DNA of 64,000 nucleotides from Sphingopyxis sp. (GCA_016793775.1 JAEULK010000096.1:109652-173651); one strand, 5' to 3'; counted from the first letter of the stretch, positions 1 to 10,205 are shown. The notes: a model not told the origin generated them from the sequence alone. Program-made: numbers and translations.

Positions 1-1134
1 CAAATGCCCCTCGCCGCCGCGCTGCTCGGCAAGCGGCGTGCCCTCCGCATCGGTGAGCCGCAGGTCGACGCCGATCGCCGGCCGCCCCGACACCGCGGCA
101 TTTCGCTGCGCATCGTCGGGCGGGGCGATCACGCCCAGAGGCGACAATTCGGTCATCCCCCAGCTCGTCTGCACCGTGACGCCGAGCCTCTGTTCGAGCC
201 GCTCCATCAGCGCCGGCGCCATCGGCGCCCCGCCGACGATCAGGCGTTTCAGCGACGGCAATTCGCCGCCCACGGCTTCCAGATGCTCGACGAGGCCGAG
301 CCACACCGTCGGTACGCCGACGCCGATCGTCACGCCTTCGGCGGCGATCAGTCGCGCCAGGCTCGCGCCATCGGTCTGCCGCCCCGGCAGCACCAGCCTG
401 CCCCCGACCGCGGGCAGCGCGAAGGGCAGCCCCCAGGCGTTGGCATGGAACATCGGCACGACCGCGAGCACCGCATCGCGGCTGGTGAAGGCCATGACGT
501 CGGCCTGCAGGCTGCGCAGCGTGTGGAGGAAGCTGCCGCGATGCGTGTAGGTCACGCCCTTCGGCGCGCCGGTGGTGCCCGAGGTGAAGCAAAGGCCCGC
601 AGGCGCGGTCTCCGCAAAGTCGCCCCACACCGCGCCGCCCGGCGCATCGGCGATCAGGTCTTCGAGTGCGGCGACAGGTACACTCGCCCCGCCATCGCCA
701 GCGCCGTCGATCAGCAAGATGCGCTCGATCGCCGGCGCGCGCTCGGCGATCAGCTTGGCGAGCGGCAGCAGGTCGCCGCTCACGACTAGGATCTTCGCCC
801 CCGACTGCACCGCCATCGACGCGAGCTGCGGTCCGGTGAGGCGCGGGTTCAATGTGTGGCACACCGCGCCCATGCCCATCACCGCATACCAGAGCTCGAC
901 ATGCGCCGCGCTGTTCCACGCGAGCGTCGCAACGCGGTCGCCTAGCCCGATCCCGAACCCGGCCAGCAGCGACGAGATCGCGAGGCTCCGTTCGCGCAAA
1001 ACCGCGTAGCTGACACGCGCCACGCTGCCGTCTTCGCGCGCGCTCACCACCTCGGCCTCGCCGTGCCAGCGCGCGGCATGGTCGAGGAAGCGGTTCAGGG
1101 TCAGCGGATAATCCTGCATGCTGCCGTCGATCAT
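1..1134 (-). CDS. Acyl-CoA synthetase (AMP-dependent ligase), 3' end outside window
   Basis: The reverse-strand frame starts MIDGSMQDYPLTLNRFLDHA at 1134 and stays open to base 1, so the C-terminal part is missing. The frame contains the AMP-binding signature FTSGTTGAPKGVTYTH near residue 190 and, later, GGAPMAP and SWGMTELSPLG, the A3/A5-type motifs of the ANL superfamily. These enzymes activate a fatty or aromatic carboxylic acid with ATP and CoA. The start ATG overlaps the stop of the esterase gene (ATGA at 1131-1134), which points to translational coupling at the end of a TonB receptor-MFS-esterase-ligase operon. An obvious role is activation of the acid released by the esterase; the substrate is unknown. 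Confidence 0.92.
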   Translation of the reverse strand, partial: MIDGSMQDYPLTLNRFLDHAARWHGEAEVVSAREDGSVARVSYAVLRERSLAISSLLAGFGIGLGDRVATLAWNSAAHVELWYAVMGMGAVCHTLNPRLTGPQLASMAVQSGAKILVVSGDLLPLAKLIAERAPAIERILLIDGAGDGGASVPVAALEDLIADAPGGAVWGDFAETAPAGLCFTSGTTGAPKGVTYTHRGSFLHTLRSLQADVMAFTSRDAVLAVVPMFHANAWGLPFALPAVGGRLVLPGRQTDGASLARLIAAEGVTIGVGVPTVWLGLVEHLEAVGGELPSLKRLIVGGAPMAPALMERLEQRLGVTVQTSWGMTELSPLGVIAPPDDAQRNAAVSGRPAIGVDLRLTDAEGTPLAEQRGGEGHL

Positions 1135-2756
1135 GGACAATCGGCGCCCTTCGCGAGCACGGGCGAGAGGATGCCGGTGTTCCAGTTCCACGCCACATTA
1201 CCCGCGGCGCGGCGGCGGCACATCGCTGCCTCGTGCAGCTTGTACATGCCGGGCATCAGCCGCACACCCGGGCGCGGGATATCCGCGAAGGCGAGGAAAG
1301 CGGCATCCCGGCCATAAGGCTTCCAGACGGCCTGCCCCGCCGACTCGGGCTTGCCCGTGCGCGCGAACGACACCCAATAATCGCCCATCGCGGCGGCGAA
1401 GCGCTTTTCGGCGACCGTGTCGGGAATTTTCGGCCAATAGGGCGGCGTGTCGGTCGCGGTGCCGAACACATAAGGGATTTCGGCGGCATGAAAGCCGTGC
1501 AGTCCCGCCTCGCTCGTCGCCGGATAGCCATGGTCGAAGAGGTAGAGATAGGCATTCTGGCCGAGCGCGCTCTGCTTGATCGCGAGCCGCTCGGAGGTCC
1601 AGCCATAGAGCGCGTCGCGCGTCGTCGCGATCACCGCCTCGTTCAGCTCCTTGGCGGGATAAAGCTTGAGCCAGCCGTCGGCGAGGTCGCCGTAACGCTC
1701 GCGGATCGCCGCCTCATAGACCGCCGCATTCGCGGGCGCCGGCGGCGCGAGCATGCGCAGCGAGCGGATCTCGCCGATGTTGAAGCCCGCGATCATCGGC
1801 ACCGGCGCCTGCTCGCCGGCGTCGAAGCTGTCGACCAGCTGGTGCGGCAATATCTTGCCGTCGACGGTGCCCCAGGGAAAATAGCCTGCCTTGAGCGCGC
1901 CGTCGTTGAGCGTGGTCGCATCCATCGCGCGCAGCGCGGCGAGATCGGCGGCGCCGAGCGCGGCGGCGACCTTGGTGCCCATCGTCTCGGCGGGGATTTC
2001 GCCATGCCGCCCCTCGCGCAGCGAGGGGGTCGAGATCATATAGGCGCTCTGCGCGATCGCCTTGTGGAACAGCCCGCGCGCCTTGGGCCCGGTCATCAGA
2101 TACATCACGCTGAGCGCGCCCGCGGACTCGCCCGCGATGGTGACATTGCCCGCATCGCCGCCGAAAGCGCCGATATTGGCCTTGACCCATTCGAGCGCCG
2201 CGATCTGGTCGAGCAGCCCGTAATTGCCCGACACGCCATCGGACGATTCCTTGCTGAGCTCGGGGTGCGCCATATAGCCGAGCGCGCCGAGCCGGTAATT
2301 GATCGACACGATCACCGCGCCGCGCGCCGCGAGCTTGGCGCCGTCGTACATGCCCTCATGGCTGTAGCCATTGGTCAGCGCGCCGCCATGGATCCAGACG
2401 ATCACGGGGGCATCCTTGGCGGCTTCGGGCGTCCAGATGTTGAGCGTCAAGCAGTCCTCGGACATCTTGGCAGACGGGTTGGTGTAAATGCCGATCGCGG
2501 TCGAGCGGGGCTGGATGCAGGCGGCGCCGAAGCTCTGCGCCTTGCGCACGCCCTGCCATGGCGGCAGCGCCATCGGCGGTTTCCAGCGCAGCGGGCCGAC
2601 CGGCGCCTGGGCGAAGGGAATGCCCTTGAATATCCGGACCTTGCCTACCGCCTTGCCCTCGACCGATCCGGCGGGGGCGTCGACCACCGGCGCGGCGGCG
2701 ACGACGGGCGTCGCCACCAGCATCGCGGCGGCGAGCAGCGTAGTTGCCTTTTTCAT
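1131..2756 (-). CDS. Carboxylesterase type B, secreted or periplasmic
   Basis: 541 residues. The protein opens with a signal peptide (MKKATTLLAAAMLVATPVVAAAP). The alpha/beta-hydrolase landmarks of type-B carboxylesterases follow in order: FKGIPFAQAPVGPLRW, EDCLTLNIWTP, the oxyanion-hole segment WIHGGALTNG, the nucleophile elbow GESAGA near residue 210, and a C-terminal HAAEIPYVFG that carries the likely catalytic His. The start at 2756 overlaps the MFS gene stop (ATGA, 2753-2756), and the 3' end overlaps the acyl-CoA ligase in the same way. The longer open frame upstream is only a shadow of the MFS gene. The natural ester is not identifiable from sequence. Confidence 0.93.
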   Translation of the reverse strand: MKKATTLLAAAMLVATPVVAAAPVVDAPAGSVEGKAVGKVRIFKGIPFAQAPVGPLRWKPPMALPPWQGVRKAQSFGAACIQPRSTAIGIYTNPSAKMSEDCLTLNIWTPEAAKDAPVIVWIHGGALTNGYSHEGMYDGAKLAARGAVIVSINYRLGALGYMAHPELSKESSDGVSGNYGLLDQIAALEWVKANIGAFGGDAGNVTIAGESAGALSVMYLMTGPKARGLFHKAIAQSAYMISTPSLREGRHGEIPAETMGTKVAAALGAADLAALRAMDATTLNDGALKAGYFPWGTVDGKILPHQLVDSFDAGEQAPVPMIAGFNIGEIRSLRMLAPPAPANAAVYEAAIRERYGDLADGWLKLYPAKELNEAVIATTRDALYGWTSERLAIKQSALGQNAYLYLFDHGYPATSEAGLHGFHAAEIPYVFGTATDTPPYWPKIPDTVAEKRFAAAMGDYWVSFARTGKPESAGQAVWKPYGRDAAFLAFADIPRPGVRLMPGMYKLHEAAMCRRRAAGNVAWNWNTGILSPVLAKGADCP

Positions 2757-4051
2757 GCCGAAGCCTCCCCGCGGCGCAGGCGCCGTGCGAGCCAGAGAAA
2801 GAGGGTGATGGCGACCAGATAGAAGGGCGTCAGCGTGTAGAGCGCCGTCTGCAACCCATGCGCGTCGCCCTGCGCCTTGAACCAGTCGCTCGCGAAACCG
2901 ACCCATGTCGGCCCCAGCCCCAGCCCGATGAAGTTCATGATCAGCAGCAGCAGCGCGCCCGCCAGCACGCGCTGGTTTGGCTTCACTTCTTCCTGCACCA
3001 GCGCGACCGAGGCCGAGAGGTAGAAATAGTTGAACACCATCACCACGGTCAGCAGCGCAAGCGCGAGCGGCCAGCCCGGCGCCCAGATGAAGGCGACATA
3101 AAAAGGCATCGCGACGATCAATGACAGCGCTGGAGCGGTCGCGTACCCGGCGCGCGATTTGCGCACCATCTTGTCGATCACGCGGCCCGACACGATCATC
3201 CCGCCGCCCATACCGATCAGCAGCACCAGCGCATACCAGACTGCAACATCGCCCAATTCCATCCCCTTTTCGCGCATCAGGAACAGCACCGCGAAATTGC
3301 CGAGGCCATAGGTCACGAACTGCGTCGCGCCCCCGCCCAATGCCGCGAGCATCAAGATCGGGTGCGACAGGAACATGCGTACCGTCGGCCAGAAATCGGC
3401 CTTGCCATCCCAAGGCGCGCTGGACGTCGGCACCGCCACATCGGTCGCTCCGCGCTTCGGCTCGCGCACCGTCAGCCACACCGCCAGCGCGGTAACGATC
3501 CCGATCGCTCCCACCGCGACGAAGGGGATGCGCCAGCCGAATTTCTCGGCGATCGCCGCGCCGAACGCCACCCCCGCAGCGGCGCCGATCGCCGGGCCGA
3601 GGTTGAAGATGCCGAGCGCGGCGGCGCGCTTGCCCGGCGGATAGGTGTCGGTGATGATCGCATAAGAGGGCGGCACGCCCCCCGCCTCGCCGAAGCCCAC
3701 GACCATGCGCGCGATCGCGAGCTGGGTGTAGTTCGCCGCCATCCCGCACGCGACCGTCGCCCCGCTCCACACCGCGCAGGCAATCGACAGCACCCCGACG
3801 CGGCTCGTCCGGTCGGCGAACCAGCCGACCGGGATCGCGATGAAGCAATAGAACATCGCGAAATAGAGCCCGCTGATCAGCCCAAGCTGGCCATCGGTAA
3901 TCTGCAGCGCGTCCTGGATCGGCTTGGCCAGGATCGACAGGAGCTGCCGGTCGAGGAAATTCAGCACATAGACGAAGCAGAGCATGCCCAGCACGAAACC
4001 GGGTCGCGCGACCGGCTGTGTGGCAGAAGGCGGGAGAGTGCCAGTAGTCAC
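2753..4051 (-). CDS. MFS transporter (spinster-like)
   Basis: 432 residues with about twelve hydrophobic segments and the MFS motif GWFADRTSRVGVLS between helices 2 and 3. The N-terminal region FVLGMLCFVYVLNFLDRQLLS resembles spinster-type transporters common in sphingomonad catabolic clusters. The start is a GTG at 4051, only three bases after the TonB receptor stop codon; no ATG lies closer. The gene overlaps the esterase by ATGA. The order receptor, inner-membrane carrier, esterase, ligase suggests that this protein moves the receptor's ligand or its hydrolysis product across the inner membrane. Confidence 0.9.
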   Translation of the reverse strand: MTTGTLPPSATQPVARPGFVLGMLCFVYVLNFLDRQLLSILAKPIQDALQITDGQLGLISGLYFAMFYCFIAIPVGWFADRTSRVGVLSIACAVWSGATVACGMAANYTQLAIARMVVGFGEAGGVPPSYAIITDTYPPGKRAAALGIFNLGPAIGAAAGVAFGAAIAEKFGWRIPFVAVGAIGIVTALAVWLTVREPKRGATDVAVPTSSAPWDGKADFWPTVRMFLSHPILMLAALGGGATQFVTYGLGNFAVLFLMREKGMELGDVAVWYALVLLIGMGGGMIVSGRVIDKMVRKSRAGYATAPALSLIVAMPFYVAFIWAPGWPLALALLTVVMVFNYFYLSASVALVQEEVKPNQRVLAGALLLLIMNFIGLGLGPTWVGFASDWFKAQGDAHGLQTALYTLTPFYLVAITLFLWLARRLRRGEASA

Positions 4052-4054
4052 GAT

Positions 4055-6352
4055 CTAGAGGCTGTAGCCAAGGCGGATGCCGAAGGTGCGCGGGCGCATC
4101 GTGCCGAAGCGGCTGACGAGGAATGCTTCGGGGTGGATGTAGGTGATCGAGTGATTGTCGAAGAGATTTTCGACGTAAAGCTGCGCCGACAGATCGCCCT
4201 TCTTCAGCCCGAGGCTCATATTGACGTTGCTGTACGCGTCGGTCTTGCCGAAGGTCGACAGCGGCTGGTTGGGCCGCCCCGGGGTGTTCGGGAAGCTGCT
4301 GTTGTACGACCCGATATGCTGCGCATTCACCGCCAGCAGCGCGTCGATGTCGGACCCGATCTTGAAACCATAGCTCATATAGGCCGACCCCTGGATCCGC
4401 GGCGCCGACAGCCGGTGCCCAAGCACCGCGCCCGAAATCGCCGCCTCGGCGGGCGACAGCTTGGTGATCTTGCTGTCGTTATAGGCGCCGTTGAAGCCGA
4501 TCGTTATGCCGGTAGCCGGGACCACATTGACCTCGAACTCGAAGCCCTTGCTGCGCGCCGCGCCGATGTTGGTCGCGAACTGGACCGAGTCCGACACGCG
4601 GTTCGCCTGCGCCTGGATGTTGCTCCAGTCGATCAGGTAGAAGGCGGTGTTGATCGACACCCGCCCGCCGAGCCAGCGACCCTTGGCGCCGATTTCATAG
4701 CTTTTCAGGCTGTCCGACGTCGCCCCGAAGGGGATGATGATGTCGTTGGGATCGACCAGGCTCGCCGCCCCGGCGCGTGCATTGACGATCGGGGCGCGGA
4801 AACCCGTCGAGAAGGTCGCATAGGTGGTCAGGCTGTCGCTCGGCTTGAAGGTCGCGCTCGCCTTCCACGACGGCTTCGATCCCTTGGCCTTGACCCCCTC
4901 GACCGCCGCATAGGGCGTGAAGGTGGTGAAGTTCACCGGAATGCGAAGCAGGGCGAAGTCATAATAGTTGAAGCCGAACGCCGTCGCGAGATAGCCGCCC
5001 GCCTCGGTAAAGCCCTGCGCCGACGTCTCGCCATAACGCATGCCGCCGGTCAGCCAGAATTTGTCCGAAAAACGATAGGTCAGCTCGCCGAAGCCCGCGA
5101 GTTCCTTGCTGATCGAATGGGTATAGACCTTCTGGAAATATTTGTCGGGAAGCCCGGTCAGCCCACGCGCCGCGAGGAAAGCGAGGTTCGAGCGATAGAA
5201 GAAATCGACGTCGCGGCGGCGGTTGAGATAGAATCCGCCAACCACGAACTCGATCGGCCCGTCGAGCGTCGATGCGAGCCGCGTTTCCTGCACGAACACC
5301 TTGTCGTACCCATCGGCGTCGAGCCCGAAGGCGATCGGCGCGCCCGGGAACGACCCCGGCGCGAAGGTGCCGGCGAGGTCGACATAGAAGCGCTGGTCGA
5401 AATCCGAATAGGTCTACGAGCTGGTCAGCTTGGCGAAATCGAACTCATAATCGATCGTCGCGTTCGCAATCGCCTGTTTGCCGGTAAAGCGGTCGGGCTC
5501 GTCCGAAACGCGCTTGTTGCGGCCCAGGCCAGGGCTGGTCAGCGAGCTGTCCTTGGGATTGCTATATTCGTAGCTGCCGAGCAGCTTGATCGACAGCCGA
5601 TCGGTCGGCTTCCACAGCAGTACCAGCCGCCCGCCATAGTCGATCAGCGTGTTCGAATTTTTCACCCCGGTCCCGACGTTATCGAGATAGCCTTCCTCGT
5701 CGCGGTAAAAGCCGACCGCACGGATCGCCAGCCGGTCGTCGACCAGCGGCACATTGACCATCGCATTGTAACGCTGGCGGAAGCTGTCCGAGCCGGTCAG
5801 CCCGAAATCGACGAGCGCCGCGGTGTCGAAATCATTGAGGTCGGGGCTCTTCTGCAGGATGCGCATCGCGCCCGACAGCGAGCCCGATCCGAAGAGCGTC
5901 CCTTGCGGCCCGCGCAGGAATTCGACGCGCTCGACGTCGAACAAATTGGGATCGACCACGGTGGTGTTGCCGATGGTCGAGACCGGCAGCTCGTCGATAT
6001 AGATCGCGACCGAGCTTTGCAGGTTGGCGTTATAGCCGTTGGTCGCGATGCCGCGCGCGGTGAAATTGTTGAAGTTCGCGGTCGGCTTGTTGAGCACGAC
6101 GCCCGGCGTTTCGCGCCCGATGCCTTCGTAACCGACGATGCCCTTCTCGGTCAGCTCTTCCTGCGAATAGGCCGAGATGCTGAGCGGCACGTCCTGGATG
6201 CGCTCGGCGCGGCGCGTCGCGGTGACGATGATCGATCCGTCGTCGTCGCGGCCCTCGGCCTGCGGTGCGGTGGCTTCCGTTTCCTGGGCCATGGCCGGAA
6301 CGGTAAACAGCGCGCCCGCACAGACGGACGCCAACATCATTGCCCTCATCAC
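4055..6352 (-). pseudogene. TonB-dependent receptor interrupted by one in-frame TAG
   Basis: The frame from 6352 to 4055 encodes 765 positions of an outer-membrane receptor: a signal peptide (MMRAMMLASVCAGALFTVPAMAQ), a TonB-box-like DGSIIVTATRRAERIQDVP, a plug with GIATNGYN and VERVEFLRGPQGTLFGSGS, then a beta-barrel ending FGIRLGYSL. Codon 313 (plus-strand CTA at 5414-5416) is TAG. The sequence on both sides stays in one frame and reads like a continuous barrel (AKLTSS-stop-TYSDFDQRF), so the lesion is a single substitution, probably from a Tyr codon. The gene is either a fresh pseudogene, a suppressed amber or a sequence error. It leads the MFS-esterase-ligase operon. Confidence 0.85.
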
Positions 6353-6420
6353 GCTCTCCCATATCGCGCCGATCGAATGTCGGCATGGCGGACTTTATGC
6401 CTATGGTTCGGAAGCAAGTC

Positions 6421-6448
6421 AATATTCACTCTCACGAGTGTGAATATT
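6421..6448. promoter_or_regulatory. 28-bp near-perfect palindrome, probable operator
   Basis: Arms AATATTCAC and GTGAATATT flank a partly symmetric centre; 26 of the 28 positions pair. It lies 69 bases upstream of the TonB receptor start, in an AT-rich patch of otherwise GC-rich DNA. The size and symmetry fit a TetR-family operator, but no TetR gene lies in the window, so the regulator is unknown. Confidence 0.55.
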
Positions 6449-6545
6449 ATAGAAAGGGGCGATTTGTCAGTGAAGTGGGGCGGAAATCATGGGATTTCGT
6501 GCGGACGAGCGGCCGTTGTCGAACGGAACATCAGCCTCGTCAGAT

Positions 6546-6576
6546 TCGTCATCCTGAACTTGTTTCAGCATGACGA
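6546..6576. repeat. Short palindromic repeat (TCGTCATCCTGAA type)
   Basis: TCGTCATCCTGAA, a five-base loop and TTCAGCATGACGA form a 13-bp stem with one mismatch. The same word family recurs at 27558-27680. This is a REP-like intergenic palindrome in the leader region between the TonB receptor and the 148-bp element. The rest of 6353-6632 shows nothing coding. Confidence 0.65.
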
Positions 6577-6632
6577 GAATCGGAGGGCGGCTCCCAGTCT
6601 GGCGGCGGCGCGATTGGCCGTGCGCGCCGCCC

Positions 6633-6780
6633 CTAGGGCCGATCGACATTCAGAAGATGACGTGCCGAAAATGGTGGTTTTCCGTGACCCGGAGCGCAGC
6701 GTACTTGAAGTATGTGAGCACCGGAAGCGCGGAAAGCCGCCATTTGCAGGCCGTCAGGGCTGAATGTCGATCGGCCCTAG
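6633..6780. repeat. 148-bp palindromic mobile-like element, copy 1
   Basis: A 140-bp core (6637-6776) is bounded by perfect 17-bp terminal inverted repeats, GGCCGATCGACATTCAG and its complement, and flanked on both sides by CTAG. The interior is also imperfectly self-complementary (AAATGG-GG-TTTCCG arms at about 6667-6682 and 6718-6733), so the whole element can fold into one long hairpin. It has no coding capacity. A second copy at 29857-30004 differs at three positions. The right CTAG contains the stop codon of actP. CTAG flanks fit the YTAR target duplications of IS5-type transposases, so a MITE is the best guess. Confidence 0.8.
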
Positions 6781-8489
6781 TGGTCCGAAGCCCCCGCCGC
6801 GCCTATGCCCGTTTCGGCGCGGACGCGCTGCGCCGGATAGCCCGCCCTATCGACCGCCGCGCGCCCGCTCTTGTCGGCGAGCGACACCAGCCAGATCGTC
6901 AGGAAGGCCGCAGTCATCGAGAAGATCGTCGGCGAACTATACGGGAAAGGCGCACCCTCATAACCGAGCACCGCCTCCCAGATCGCCGGCGACAATATCG
7001 TCAACACCAGCGCGAGCAGCACCCCGACGAAACCGCCAATGACAACGCCGCGCGTCGTGCAGCCGTCCCACAGCAGCGACATCACCAGCACCGGGAAATT
7101 GCCCGATGCCGCCAGCGCAAAGGCCAGGCTGACCATGAAGGCGACATTCTGCTTCTCGAACGCGATGCCGAGGATGATCGCGATCAGCGCGAGCACCGGC
7201 ACGGTGTAGCGCGACACCCTAAGCTCGTCGGCCGAATTGGCCGCCCCCTTCTTGACGACCGAGGCGTAGATGTCGTGCGACACCGCCGACGCGCCCGACA
7301 AGGTAAGCCCCGCGACCACAGCGAGGATCGTCGCAAAGGCGACCGCGCTGACGATACCGAGGAAAATGTCGCCGCCGATCGCCGTCGCAAGGTGGATCGC
7401 CGCCATGTTGCCCCCGCCCTTCAGCGTGCCGTCGGGCATCAGATAGTCGGGGTTCGACGCCACGAAGGTGATCGCGCCGAAACCGATGATGAAGGTCAGG
7501 ATATAGAAATAGCCGATCCACCCCGTCGCCCACAGCACCGACTTGCGAGCCTCCTTCGCGTCGGGAACGGTGAAGAAGCGCATCAGGATGTGCGGCAGGC
7601 CGGCGGTCCCGAACATCAGCGCCATGCCGAAGCTGATCGCCGAAAGCGGGTCCTTGATGAAGCCGCCCGGCCCCATGATCGACAGGCCCTTCGCCGCCGC
7701 CTCGTCGGGGCTGGCGCCGCCCGCGGCCGCGATCCCGGTCTTGATCTCGACCGCCTTGGCGAACAGCGCCTCGGGCGAGAAACCGAAGTTCCACAGCACC
7801 GCGAACGCCATGAAGCTGGCGCAGCCGAGCAGCATCACCGCCTTGATGATCTGGACCCAGGTCGTCGCCACCATGCCGCCGAACAGGACGTAGCAGGTCA
7901 TCAGCGCGCCGACGATCAGCACCGCATAGGTATAGGGCAAGCCGAACAGCAATTTGATCAACTGCCCCGCACCCACCATCTGCGCGATCAGGTAGAAGAG
8001 CACGACCGCGAGCGTGCTGAACGCCGCGAACAGCCGCACCGGGGTCTGTGCGAAGCGGAAGCTCGCGACGTCGGCGAAGGTGTAACGCCCCAGATTGCGC
8101 AGCCGCTCGGCGAGCAGGAAGAGCAGGATCGGCCAGCCGACGAGAAAGCCCGTCGAATAGATCAGCCCGTCATAGCCATCAGCGAAAATCTGCGCAGAAA
8201 TGCCCAGGAACGAGGCGGCCGACATATAATCGCCGGCGATCGCCAGCCCGTTCTGGAAACCCGTGATACCGCCGCCCGCAGTGTAGAAATCGGACGCGCT
8301 GCGCACCCGCCCCGCCGCCCAGCGCGTGATGCCGAGCGTCGCGAACACGAAAGCGGAGAACATCAGAATCGCCGGCCAGTTCGCCGCCTGCTGCTCGGTC
8401 TGCCCGGTGAGCGCATCGGCCGCCGCGACTGCGGGCCAGCCGAGCGCCAGCGCGATCAGCGCGGCGCGCGTGATCGGAAGGCGGCTCAT
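6777..8489 (-). CDS. actP: Cation/acetate symporter ActP
   Basis: 570 residues of the sodium:solute symporter family. After an N-terminal signal-like segment ([20 protein letters not shown]) come [29 protein letters not shown] and [15 protein letters not shown], followed by about thirteen transmembrane stretches; the C-terminus [15 protein letters not shown] is typical of alphaproteobacterial ActP. The protein takes up acetate and other short carboxylates with a cation. It overlaps the upstream DUF485 gene by ATGA (8486-8489), the usual yjcH-actP pair. The TAG stop lies inside the terminal CTAG of the 148-bp element, but the natural C-terminus seems preserved. Confidence 0.95.
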   Translation of the reverse strand: MSRLPITRAALIALALGWPAVAAADALTGQTEQQAANWPAILMFSAFVFATLGITRWAAGRVRSASDFYTAGGGITGFQNGLAIAGDYMSAASFLGISAQIFADGYDGLIYSTGFLVGWPILLFLLAERLRNLGRYTFADVASFRFAQTPVRLFAAFSTLAVVLFYLIAQMVGAGQLIKLLFGLPYTYAVLIVGALMTCYVLFGGMVATTWVQIIKAVMLLGCASFMAFAVLWNFGFSPEALFAKAVEIKTGIAAAGGASPDEAAAKGLSIMGPGGFIKDPLSAISFGMALMFGTAGLPHILMRFFTVPDAKEARKSVLWATGWIGYFYILTFIIGFGAITFVASNPDYLMPDGTLKGGGNMAAIHLATAIGGDIFLGIVSAVAFATILAVVAGLTLSGASAVSHDIYASVVKKGAANSADELRVSRYTVPVLALIAIILGIAFEKQNVAFMVSLAFALAASGNFPVLVMSLLWDGCTTRGVVIGGFVGVLLALVLTILSPAIWEAVLGYEGAPFPYSSPTIFSMTAAFLTIWLVSLADKSGRAAVDRAGYPAQRVRAETGIGAAGASDH

Positions 8490-8824
8490 GCGCCATAATC
8501 CTTGCGCAGTGCATCGAGGTCGCGGTCGAATACCTTGTTGGCGCGGCGGACATAGACGGCGGTCAGCACAATGCCCGCGACGATAACGCCGAGCCCGAGC
8601 GGGATGCCGAGCGAGGTCACCCCCGACCCGAGCGGGCGCGCGAGGATGTGCGGCTCGAAGGCGATCAGCAGGATGTAACCGAAATAAATGACCAGCATCG
8701 CGATGGTGAGCCGCCAGCCGAAACGCGAGCGCGTCGTCACCAGCCGCCTATAGCGTTCGTCCTGTTCGATATCGCGCGTCGCGGCGGGGGCCTCTGCCTC
8801 CTGCCCCTCTCCCAGTTGTTCCAA
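8486..8824 (-). CDS. DUF485 membrane protein (YjcH-like)
   Basis: 112 residues with two transmembrane helices ([17 protein letters not shown] and [20 protein letters not shown]) and the DUF485 pattern [14 protein letters not shown]. It is the usual partner of ActP and is probably co-translated with it. The best start is TTG at 8824, preceded by CGGGAG seven bases upstream; no in-frame ATG lies before the conserved core. The role of DUF485 proteins is not firmly established; they are thought to assist the symporter. Confidence 0.85.
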   Translation of the reverse strand: MEQLGEGQEAEAPAATRDIEQDERYRRLVTTRSRFGWRLTIAMLVIYFGYILLIAFEPHILARPLGSGVTSLGIPLGLGVIVAGIVLTAVYVRRANKVFDRDLDALRKDYGA

Positions 8825-8882
8825 AGCGTGTCTCCCGCTGGCTTTCCCCAGCTATGCGGGCGACCGCCGCAAAACCCAAGTC

Positions 8883-10205
8883 CTAATCGGCTATCCACTC
8901 ATAAGGCAGCAGGCCATCCGCCCCGAACAGCGCCCGGCGCGCACCGGGACCCGCGACCGCCGCGCGCAGCCGGTCGGCGAGCGGGTCGTCGATGGGGTGA
9001 TCGCCGCTGCGCAGGAAGGCGATCCAGGCGTCGATTGCTGCCTCGATCGAGGGGCAGCGCGCACCACGGCGCTGGTGCCAGGCAAGCGTTTCAAGCCAAC
9101 GCTGCGGAATCTTCTGGCTGCCGTCCATCGCGATCTGGATCAGCCGGTGATGCAGCGCCGGATTGGCGAAGCGGTCGAGCAAAGCATCGGCGTAAGCGGA
9201 CAAATCCTGCCCCGGCGCGGCGTCGATCGTGGGCGCGGCCTCGTCGCGCATCAGCGCCTCGATCACCGGGCGGATCGCGGGATCGCCGATCGCTTCATGC
9301 ACAAGCGCGTGCCCCGCGCCCAGCCCGATATAGGCGAGCGCCGAATGCGCGCCGTTCAGCATGCGCAACTTGGCGGTCTCGTAGGGCGCGACGTCGGCGA
9401 CCAGTTCGGCGCCGACCGCCTCCCAGCGCGGGCGCGGCCCGGCGAAATCATCCTCGATCACCCACTGGCTGAAACGCTCGGTGACCACCGCGCCCTCGTC
9501 GCGCACGCCGAGTTCGCCCTCGATCGCGGCGCGGTCGGCGTCGGTCGTCGCGGGGACGATGCGGTCGATCATCGTCGCCGGGCAGCGGCACCGCGCGTCG
9601 AACCAATCAGTGAGGTCCGGATATTCGGCCGCGAGATATTCGCGCATCAGCCGACGCAGCACCGCGCCATTGTGCGCGAGATTGTCGCAGCTGAGCAATG
9701 TCAGCCCGGGCAATCCCGCCGCATGCCGCGCCGCCAGCGCCGCACCGACGAAGCGATAGAGGCTCGAGGACCCCTTCGCCGCAACAAAATCGAGCGACCC
9801 GCCGGCGGCGCGCAAATAGCCCTTCTCGGTCACCGTGAAACTCACGATATGCGTCTCCGAGGCCGCGATAGCATCGATCACCGCCTGCGGCTCTTCCGCC
9901 GCGACGAGCACTTTCTGCACCGCGCCGATGACCCGCAAGCTGCTGCCCGCGATGCTGCGCGTCGCGACGGTATAGAGCCCGCCCTGCGGATTGAGCTGCT
10001 TCGCGACATCGCCCGAGCGCAGCGACACGCCGATAATGCCCCAGTCGCGGTCCCCCGTACTCATCGCATCGTCGGTGTACACCGCCTGATGCGCGCGGTG
10101 GAACGCGCCGATACCGATATGGACGATGCCCGCCGTCTGGCTGGCGCGGTCATAGCCCGGGTGCCCGACCGATGCGGGCAGCATGGTTTCGGGCGACAGT
10201 CTCAC
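8883..10205 (-). CDS. uxuB: Fructuronate/tagaturonate reductase, mannitol dehydrogenase family
   Basis: 440 residues of the polyol-specific long-chain dehydrogenase family: N-terminal GIVHIGIGAFHRAHQAVYTDD for NAD binding, then SCDNLAHNG, DRIVPATT and the C-domain motif ETAKLRMLNGAHSALAYIG. It reduces a keto-uronate to an aldonate with NAD(P)H. It overlaps uxaC by ATGA and is the last gene of hydratase-exuT-uxaC-uxuB. The sequence looks UxuB-like, yet the dehydratase in the locus is UxaA (altronate) and no mannonate dehydratase is visible, so tagaturonate may be the real substrate. Confidence 0.88.
   Translation of the reverse strand: MRLSPETMLPASVGHPGYDRASQTAGIVHIGIGAFHRAHQAVYTDDAMSTGDRDWGIIGVSLRSGDVAKQLNPQGGLYTVATRSIAGSSLRVIGAVQKVLVAAEEPQAVIDAIAASETHIVSFTVTEKGYLRAAGGSLDFVAAKGSSSLYRFVGAALAARHAAGLPGLTLLSCDNLAHNGAVLRRLMREYLAAEYPDLTDWFDARCRCPATMIDRIVPATTDADRAAIEGELGVRDEGAVVTERFSQWVIEDDFAGPRPRWEAVGAELVADVAPYETAKLRMLNGAHSALAYIGLGAGHALVHEAIGDPAIRPVIEALMRDEAAPTIDAAPGQDLSAYADALLDRFANPALHHRLIQIAMDGSQKIPQRWLETLAWHQRRGARCPSIEAAIDAWIAFLRSGDHPIDDPLADRLRAAVAGPGARRALFGADGLLPYEWIAD

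Noticed and set aside
5414-5416. Amber codon as programmed recoding (pyrrolysine or similar)
   Set aside because: No recoding structure or tRNA is visible, the residue lies in a variable barrel region, and a single-base change from Tyr explains it more simply.
3362-6763. Very long plus-strand open frame of over 1,100 codons
   Set aside because: It lies antisense to the MFS and TonB receptor genes, is Arg/Asp/Ala-rich with no recognisable domain, and such shadows are expected in high-GC DNA.
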